Assembly: GCA_035316325.1 (NCBI GenBank)
Contig: DATHJB010000022.1
Location: 1-54,336, forward strand
Direction: 5' to 3'
DNA length: 54,336 nt
Origin: Acidimicrobiales bacterium
GTDB taxonomy: Bacteria; Actinomycetota; Acidimicrobiia; Acidimicrobiales; VFJN01
The position numbers were made by a program, and so were the translations under genes. Below, one piece after another: positions 49,557 through 54,336 of the stretch. The stretch's first letter is position 1; each line of letters starts with the position of its first letter. Below the pieces are notes generated by a model. That model ran no database searches. It saw only the letters and a program-made list of their open reading frames with translations, and was not told where the DNA came from.

Positions 49557-49576
49557 CCGACGACGTGCGTCGTTGG
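49557..49576 (+). promoter_or_regulatory. Hairpin or dyad in the amt leader
   Basis: CCGACGAC-GTGC-GTCGTTGG can form an 8-bp stem (one G-T pair) with a 4-base loop, 36 bp before the amt start. It could be a leader hairpin or a protein-binding dyad. The remainder of the 267-bp gap 49346-49612 shows no recognised regulatory motif; no clear GlnR box was found by eye. Confidence 0.35.
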
Positions 49577-49612
49577 CACGCGCGGCATCCCTTCACCAAG
49601 GAGAGACGACAG

Positions 49613-51085
49613 ATGCATACCCCGCGCAGTCACCCCGCCAGGTCGGGGTGGCGCCGCAAGCTCCTCGTCGGAGCCGGCGTCGCGACCGCTGCCGGCATGG
49701 CGGGCATCCTGCTCGCCGGCCCGGTCGGCGCTCAGGACGCCGAGGTCGACCCCGTCGCCCTCGTGCAGACGAACCTCAACAACATCTTCGTGTTCCTGGC
49801 TGCCGTGCTGGTGATCTTCATGCAGGCCGGCTTCGCGCTGGTCGAAGCCGGGCTCACCAGGGCCAAGAGCGTTGCGAACATCATGATGAAGAACCTGATG
49901 GACTTCTGCGCCGGCGCAGTGGCGTTCTTCGCCGTGGGCTACGCCTTCGCCTTCGGAGCCCCCGAGACCTCGGGGATCAAGAAGTTCATCGGCCTCGACG
50001 GCTGGTTCCTCGGCGACAACGCCGGCACCTACGGCGACCTGTCGGTGTCGACGTTCTTCATCTTCCAGGTGGCGTTCGCGGCCACGGCGGCGACGATCGT
50101 GTCCGGGGCGATGGCGGAGCGGACGAAGTTCAAGGCCTACTTCGTCTACTCGTTCATCATCTCGGCGATCATCTACCCCGTTGTCGTCCACTGGGTGTGG
50201 GGCGGCGGCTGGCTCCTGCAGCTCGACACCCCGTACCACGACTTCGCCGGCTCGTCGATCGTGCACATGGTCGGCGGCATCGCGTCGTTCTGGGGCGCCA
50301 AGGCCCTCGGGCCACGCCTCGGCAAGTACAACGCCGACGGCTCGTCGAACACGATCGCGGGCCACAACATCCCGTTCGTGATCCTCGGATGCTTCATCCT
50401 CCTGGTGGGCTGGTACGGGTTCAACCCGGGCTCGGAACTGGCAGCTGACGGGGCGGTCAGCGCCATCGCCGTGACCACCACCCTGGCGGCGGCGGCGGGC
50501 GCGATCGCGGCCATGGGCACCGTGTGGCTCAAGACCGGCAAGCCCGACGTCGGCATGACCGGCAACGGCCTGCTCGCCGGGCTCGTCGCCATCACCGCCG
50601 GCTGCGCGGCCGTCACCGGCCCGTGGGCGATCCTCATCGGCGCCGTGGGCGGCGTGCTCGTGGTGTTCGCCGTCGACTTCTTCGACAAGGTGGTCAAGGT
50701 CGACGACCCGGTCGGGGCGATCTCGGTGCACGGCGTCTGCGGCGTCTGGGGCGTGCTCGCCGTCGGGCTGTTCGCCAGCCAGGACGTCGAGGGCTTCTGG
50801 AAGCAGGGCCTGCTGCTGGGCGGTGGCGCCGACCAACTCGTCTCCCAGGTCATCGGCATCCTCGCCGTCATCGCCTGGGTATCGGTGGCCTCGTTCGTCA
50901 TGTTCTTCCTCATCAAGCTGGTCGTCGGCCTCCGTGTGTCGGAGGAGGAGGAGCTGGCCGGCCTCGACGTCGAGGAGCACGGCAGCCCCGGCTACGGCGA
51001 GGGGTTCGGCACCTTCGTCCCCGCGGCCGCCAGCAACGGCGGCTCACCGGCCGCCGAGCCCGAGCTCGAGACCGTCACGCCGTAG
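49613..51085 (+). CDS. amt: Ammonium transporter (Amt family)
   Basis: 490 residues, ATG after aaggaga. An N-terminal signal-like segment (RRKLLVGAGVATAAGMAGILLAGPVGAQ) precedes 11 membrane helices. Amt signatures: FLAAVLVIFMQAGFALVEAGLTRAKSVANIMMKN (TM1), FQVAFAATAATIVSGAMAERTKFKAY, GGWLLQLDTPYHDFAGSSIVHMVGG (pore His) and GAISVHGVCGVWGVLAVGLF (second pore His). It conducts ammonium across the cytoplasmic membrane. A PII (glnK) gene usually follows amt; here two winged-helix genes follow instead. The C-terminal tail (GLDVEEHGSPGYGEGF) is the usual PII-contact region. Confidence 0.96.
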   Translation: MHTPRSHPARSGWRRKLLVGAGVATAAGMAGILLAGPVGAQDAEVDPVALVQTNLNNIFVFLAAVLVIFMQAGFALVEAGLTRAKSVANIMMKNLMDFCAGAVAFFAVGYAFAFGAPETSGIKKFIGLDGWFLGDNAGTYGDLSVSTFFIFQVAFAATAATIVSGAMAERTKFKAYFVYSFIISAIIYPVVVHWVWGGGWLLQLDTPYHDFAGSSIVHMVGGIASFWGAKALGPRLGKYNADGSSNTIAGHNIPFVILGCFILLVGWYGFNPGSELAADGAVSAIAVTTTLAAAAGAIAAMGTVWLKTGKPDVGMTGNGLLAGLVAITAGCAAVTGPWAILIGAVGGVLVVFAVDFFDKVVKVDDPVGAISVHGVCGVWGVLAVGLFASQDVEGFWKQGLLLGGGADQLVSQVIGILAVIAWVSVASFVMFFLIKLVVGLRVSEEEELAGLDVEEHGSPGYGEGFGTFVPAAASNGGSPAAEPELETVTP

Positions 51086-51155
51086 CGACAACCCATCCGG
51101 TGTGCCCCGGCCCGCGCGGTGCCGGGGCACACCCACCCCTCCGGAGGACGGCCCA

Positions 51156-51746
51156 ATGCCCGAACCCAGCCCCGCCACGCTCTCCCCCTCCCCCTCCCCG
51201 TCCGCCTGGGCCTCGGTCGGCCCGCTGCCCCACGTCGAGGTCCTCCACTGGCCGACCCAGGAGCACCGTCGCCGACTCCTCGCCTCCCTCGGCGAACCCC
51301 GCGTCCTCCTCCTCGCCCCCGGCTCCACGCCCCCGAACATCATCGACGACCTCGAACAGTGGATCCCGGAAGCGGCCGACCCGCTCGCCATCGTCCGAGG
51401 CGTCACCAACCTCCAGCACCGCCTGCTCCACACCCGGGCCGAGCCGATCCTCGACGACGACGGCCTCGTCCGCTTCCGAGGACGCTGGGTCGCCGTCTCC
51501 ACCACCCAGATGCCCGTCGTCGACCTCCTCATCCAGAACTACCGGCGCCTCGTCACCCACGACGAACTCATCCGCACCTACCAGGACCACGGCGGCAGCA
51601 CCTCGGATGCCTCCCGCCGCAACTTCGTCCGGCGCATCGCCGCCCGCCTCGCCGACGTCGGCCTCCGGCTCCACGTCGTGCGCAAGCGCGGCGTCATCCT
51701 CTCCGACGACGCCCCCACCCCCACACCGAAGCGACGAGCACGATGA
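51156..51746 (+). CDS. Winged-helix (OmpR/PhoB-type) DNA-binding protein with unknown N-terminal domain
   Basis: 196 residues; ATG after ccggaggac, 70 bp downstream of amt. A Pro/Ser-rich leader is followed by an alpha/beta N-terminal domain (HWPTQEHRRRLLASLGEPRVLLL...PPNIIDDLEQWI, about residues 29-72). The C-terminal part resembles a Trans_reg_C winged helix: RFRGRWVAVSTTQMPVVDLLI, LVTHDELIRTY, RRNFVRRIAARLADVGL, VVRKRGVILSD (about 105-185). No phospho-acceptor Asp in a receiver context is evident, so it is not an ordinary response regulator. Overlaps its paralogue by 4 bp. Position after amt suggests a nitrogen-related role, but this is conjecture. Confidence 0.7.
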   Translation: MPEPSPATLSPSPSPSAWASVGPLPHVEVLHWPTQEHRRRLLASLGEPRVLLLAPGSTPPNIIDDLEQWIPEAADPLAIVRGVTNLQHRLLHTRAEPILDDDGLVRFRGRWVAVSTTQMPVVDLLIQNYRRLVTHDELIRTYQDHGGSTSDASRRNFVRRIAARLADVGLRLHVVRKRGVILSDDAPTPTPKRRAR

Positions 51747-52240
51747 CGATGACGATGACGCCACCCGAGATCGTGCGCTGGCCGAGGGACGCCGACCGGC
51801 GAACCGAGCTGGCCGCACGCCGGGTACCCCGCCTACTGCTCCTCGACGACGACACCACCCCACCAACGATCGACGACGACGAGGACTGGATCCGGGCGTC
51901 CGCCGGCGAACGCGACACATGGGCCCGCCTCCAGGCGCTCGCTCTCAGGGCCACCGGCAAACGACGCCGGCCCCGACTCACCGACGACACCCAACTCCAC
52001 TACGACGGCCACCACGTCTCCCTGGCCACCGGCGACAGCCGGCTCGTCGGCCTCCTCGTCGACCGGTTCGGGACCGTCGTCCTTTGGACCGACATCACCG
52101 GCGCCCTCCGACCCGACGGTCGGGGCACGAAGCGCCAGGCCACCGCCCGCCTGTCCCGCCTACGCGCCCGACTCGCACCCATCGGCCTCACCATCGACAC
52201 CAGCCGAGGACACGGCATCCTCCTCGACCACAAGACCTGA
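51743..52240 (+). CDS. Second winged-helix protein, paralogue of the preceding gene
   Basis: 165 residues; first of three in-frame ATGs (MTMTMT, from three ATGACG repeats) in ATGA overlap. The layout repeats the upstream protein: N-terminal VRWPRDADRRTELAARRVPRLLLLDD...PPTIDDDEDWIRASA (about residues 11-54) and C-terminal winged helix YDGHHVSLATGDSRLVGLLV, WTDITGAL, RQATARLSRLRARLAPIGL, GHGILLD (about 88-160). The shared W-P-x-x-x-x-R-R and PPxIxDDxxxW motifs show they belong to one family. I do not recognise the N-terminal domain. Possibly the two act as a heterodimer. Confidence 0.65.
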   Translation: MTMTMTPPEIVRWPRDADRRTELAARRVPRLLLLDDDTTPPTIDDDEDWIRASAGERDTWARLQALALRATGKRRRPRLTDDTQLHYDGHHVSLATGDSRLVGLLVDRFGTVVLWTDITGALRPDGRGTKRQATARLSRLRARLAPIGLTIDTSRGHGILLDHKT

Positions 52241-52378
52241 CCAACCACACCCGACCTACCTGCCGGCGGCGGGCCGCCTTCGGTGTCGGCCGGTACGACG
52301 AAGGTCGTAGTGGGGGTGGGGCGAAGACCAGACTGCAGGCTGTTTTCGGCGGTGGGACGCGTCCTTACGGTGGCGTCC

Positions 52379-53296
52379 ATGATCGAGATCGACCAGTTGA
52401 CCAAGCGGTACGGCGACAAGACGGCCGTGCAGGATCTGTCGTTCAGCGTGCGGCCCGGCCAGGTCACGGGCTTCCTCGGCCCCAACGGTGCGGGCAAGTC
52501 CACCACGATGCGGATGATCGTCGGGCTGGACCGTCCCACCCGCGGCCGCGCCACGGTGGACGGCCGCAGCTACGTGGCGCATACGGCGCCGCTGCAGAAG
52601 GTCGGGGCGCTGCTGGAGGCCCAGTCCGTGCACCGGGGTCGGACGGCGCGCAACCACCTGATCGCGCTGGCGCAGACCCATGGCATCCCCGCCGGCCGCG
52701 TCGACGAGACGCTGGAGAGCGTCGGCCTCGGTGACGCGGCCCGGCGCCGCGTCGGGGCGTTCTCCCTGGGCATGGGCCAGCGGTTGGGCATCGCCGCGGC
52801 GCTCGTCGGCGACCCGGAGGTGATCATCCTCGACGAACCGGTCAACGGCCTCGATCCCGACGGCGTGCTGTGGATCCGCAACCTGCTGAAGGACCTCGCC
52901 GGGCAGGGTCGCACCGTCCTGGTGTCGAGCCACCTGATGAGCGAGATGGCAGTCACCGCCGAGCACCTGGTGATCATCGGCCGCGGCCGCCTGCTCGCCG
53001 ACACCACCGTGGAGGAGCTCATCGCCCGCGTCGACACCGACACCGTCACGGTGCGCTCCCCGCAGGCCGGCGAGCTGCGGGACCTGCTCGTCGGCGACGG
53101 CGCCACGGTGTCGAGCACCGAGCGCGGTGTGCTGCAGGTCCACGGCGTGGCGGTGGAGAGGATCAGCGCGCTGGCGGCCGATCGCGGCATCGCGCTGCAC
53201 GAGCTGACCCCGAAGCGCGCCTCGCTGGAGGAGGCCTACATGGACCTCACCCGGGACGCATTGGAGTACCGGACCGACGACAGGAGCGCCGCATGA
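52379..53296 (+). CDS. ABC transporter ATP-binding protein (ABC-2 exporter type)
   Basis: 305 residues; ATG at 52379 has no ribosome site but a TANNNT-type -10 (TACGGT, 52366-52371) lies at leaderless distance. Walker A LGPNGAGKST (about residue 38), Q-loop GALLEAQSVHRGRTARNHL, signature FSLGMGQRLGIAAALV (about 135), Walker B VIILDEPVNGLDPDG and H-loop VSSHLMSEM. The signature is degenerate (SLGMGQR), as is usual in the Bcr/DrrA-like exporter subgroup. The C-terminal domain (220-305) with ITALAADRG-like sequence and LEEAYMDLTRD fits this subgroup. Pairs with the permease overlapping it by 4 bp. Confidence 0.93.
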   Translation: MIEIDQLTKRYGDKTAVQDLSFSVRPGQVTGFLGPNGAGKSTTMRMIVGLDRPTRGRATVDGRSYVAHTAPLQKVGALLEAQSVHRGRTARNHLIALAQTHGIPAGRVDETLESVGLGDAARRRVGAFSLGMGQRLGIAAALVGDPEVIILDEPVNGLDPDGVLWIRNLLKDLAGQGRTVLVSSHLMSEMAVTAEHLVIIGRGRLLADTTVEELIARVDTDTVTVRSPQAGELRDLLVGDGATVSSTERGVLQVHGVAVERISALAADRGIALHELTPKRASLEEAYMDLTRDALEYRTDDRSAA

Positions 53297-54129
53297 CCAC
53301 CCTCGACGCCACCGTCGACGCCGCCCTCGACGTCACCGCCCCGGCATACCGCGTGACCCTGCCCCGGGTGTTCCGTTCGGAGCTGACCAAGCTGTGTTCG
53401 CTGCGCTCCACCTGGATCGTGCTGGCCGGCGTCGGCGCCGCACTGGTCGGTCTGGCCGCCATCTTCGCCGCCGCGTACGCCTCCGACGTCGACGGCGGCA
53501 AGATCGAGCCGTCCACGGCCGCGGCCATCGACACCGCCTTCGACGCCCTGCACCTGGGCTCGCTGATCGTCGTGGTCCTCGGCATGCTGCAGATGACCGG
53601 GGAGTACGCCTCCGGGTCGATCCGGTCGAGCCTGACCGCGGTGCCCCGCCGCCTGCCGCTGCTGTGGGCCAAAGCGTTGGCGCTGACCGTGGTGATCGCC
53701 CCGGTGATGCTCGTGGTCTGCGTGGTGTCGTTCCTGGTCAGCCAGGCCGTAGCCGGCGATCACGGTGTCGGCATCGTCGACGACGGTGCGCTGCGCGCCA
53801 TTCTCACGGGGCCGCTGACCGTGGTGGCGCTGGCTTTGATCGGCCTGGGGCTCGCCACCGTCATCCGCCACACCGCCGGGGCTCTGACCACCTACATCGG
53901 CCTGATGATGGTCACGCCGGCGCTGCTGGCACTGGCGGTCCCCGAGTCGGCCCGCGACGCGGTCCTCCCCTTCCATCCCGGCCTGGCCGCCGAGGCGGTC
54001 TATACGCTCGACACCGCCGCGGTGGAAACGGACCTGCTCACGCCCGTTGCGGCCGGCGCCCTGCTGGCCGTCTACATCGTGGCCGTGCTCGCCGCCGGAG
54101 CGGTGGTGCTGCGTCGCCGGGACGCCTGA
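53293..54129 (+). CDS. ABC-2 type transporter permease
   Basis: 278 residues; ATG in ATGA overlap, ribosome site caggag. After a polar N-terminus, RSELTKLCSLRSTWIVLAGVGAALVGLAAIFA is the typical first segment of ABC-2 permeases (a short amphipathic region plus TM1). Further helices include LGSLIVVVLGMLQMTGEYASGSIRSSLTAVP (the TGEYxxGxIRxSL motif of bacterial ABC-2 proteins), VVIAPVMLVVCVVSFLVS, ALIGLGLATVIRHTAGALT and the C-terminal LLAVYIVAVLAAGAVVLRRRD. About six helices. With the ATPase it forms a lipid- or drug-export-type transporter. A histidine-kinase gene begins 12 bp downstream. Confidence 0.92.
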   Translation: MTTLDATVDAALDVTAPAYRVTLPRVFRSELTKLCSLRSTWIVLAGVGAALVGLAAIFAAAYASDVDGGKIEPSTAAAIDTAFDALHLGSLIVVVLGMLQMTGEYASGSIRSSLTAVPRRLPLLWAKALALTVVIAPVMLVVCVVSFLVSQAVAGDHGVGIVDDGALRAILTGPLTVVALALIGLGLATVIRHTAGALTTYIGLMMVTPALLALAVPESARDAVLPFHPGLAAEAVYTLDTAAVETDLLTPVAAGALLAVYIVAVLAAGAVVLRRRDA

Positions 54130-54141
54130 CCCTCGAGGACC

Positions 54142-54336
54142 ATGCTCACGACCCCCGCCCTCATGGCACGGCAGCCCCGAACGGCCGACGCCGCCCTGGC
54201 CGCCGGGCTCGCCGCGGTCAGCCTCGCCGTGGCAGGCGGCGAGACCGGCGTGGTCGGCTGGATCTGCACCGTCGCCGTCCACATCCCCCTGGTGTGGCGG
54301 CGGCGGGCGCCGGTCGTGGTCTTCTGGGCGGTCGCC
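54142..54336 (+). CDS. Sensor histidine kinase, N-terminal membrane part (truncated by window end)
   Basis: 65 residues visible from ATG (gaggacc upstream). Hydrophobic segments AALAAGLAAVSLAVAGGE and GWICTVAVHIPLVWRRRAPVVVFWAVA are typical of the multi-helix N-terminal domain of actinobacterial NarL-type sensor kinases, especially the VHIPLVWRRRAPVVVF stretch. The kinase domains lie beyond the window. It sits directly after the ABC-2 exporter, a frequent arrangement in which the two-component system controls the transporter. Function is inferred only from the N-terminus. Confidence 0.65.
   Translation, partial: MLTTPALMARQPRTADAALAAGLAAVSLAVAGGETGVVGWICTVAVHIPLVWRRRAPVVVFWAVA

Noticed and set aside
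51743-51760. ATGACG triple repeat as a phase-variable switch
   Set aside because: The unit is 6 bp, so changes in copy number would not shift the reading frame; it only adds alternative in-frame starts.
52265-52278. GGCGGC-GG-GCCGCC hairpin as a terminator after the winged-helix genes
   Set aside because: The loop is only two bases and just two T follow; too weak to call a terminator in such GC-rich DNA.
1-54336. CRISPR arrays, tRNA/rRNA genes, insertion sequences or prophage genes
   Set aside because: No regularly spaced repeats, RNA-gene signatures, transposase motifs or terminal inverted repeats were seen.

Overview
The window is very GC-rich, gene-dense bacterial DNA. GTG starts are common, many genes overlap by 1-11 bp (ATGA/GTGA junctions), and three luciferase-like (F420/flavin-type) oxidoreductases are present. 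Together this suggests an actinobacterium, possibly an Acidimicrobiia-like lineage. That placement is inference; no rRNA or tRNA gene is present to confirm it.

Bases 1-46300 look like one large catabolic gene cluster. It holds CoA-thioester (beta-oxidation-like) enzymes: 2 acyl-CoA ligases, 3 acyl-CoA dehydrogenases, 5 crotonase-family proteins, a CoA-transferase, and a thiolase with a DUF35 partner. With these are 3 PF04909-type amidohydrolases, 3 SDRs, 3 LLM-class oxidoreductases, an FAD monooxygenase, an EthD protein, a gluconolactonase-like protein, a GH3 beta-glucosidase, a family-5 oligopeptide-type ABC importer, an RraA-like protein, a D-2-hydroxyacid dehydrogenase and a glycerate kinase. 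Genes 25271-32478 encode HyuB, HyuA, an AcxC-like zinc protein, a second HyuA and a small fifth protein. This composition and order closely resemble acetophenone carboxylase, the ATP-dependent ketone carboxylase. A plausible overall scheme is import and deglycosylation of a plant- or terpenoid-like compound, oxidation, ATP-dependent carboxylation of a ketone, CoA activation, beta-oxidation-like cleavage, and salvage of a C3 hydroxyacid. The substrate cannot be named from sequence.

Layout: + operon 2-3062; - gene 3059-3904; - operon 14434 to 3938; - ABC importer operon 18490 to 14496; - genes 21076 to 18628; + operon 21168-24482; - carboxylase operon 32478 to 24492; - operon 36031 to 32531; + LLM gene 36156-37061; - operon 41637 to 37080; + TetR 41646-42326; - acyl-CoA dehydrogenase 43543-42332; - operon 46250 to 43583. 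Nearly every transcription unit between 3.9 and 46.3 kb has, just upstream, a related palindrome of the form CGGAAY-N4-RTTCCG. One copy lies between the only TetR gene and its divergent operon. This marks the region as a probable single TetR-controlled regulon.

Bases 46443-54336 carry no such sites and look like ordinary chromosome on the + strand: NhaA Na+/H+ antiporter, a CaCA-type cation antiporter, a small two-helix membrane protein, an Amt ammonium transporter, a tandem pair of unrecognised winged-helix proteins, an ABC-2-type ATPase/permease pair, and the start of a sensor histidine kinase. No CRISPR, IS element, RNA gene or phage feature was seen.
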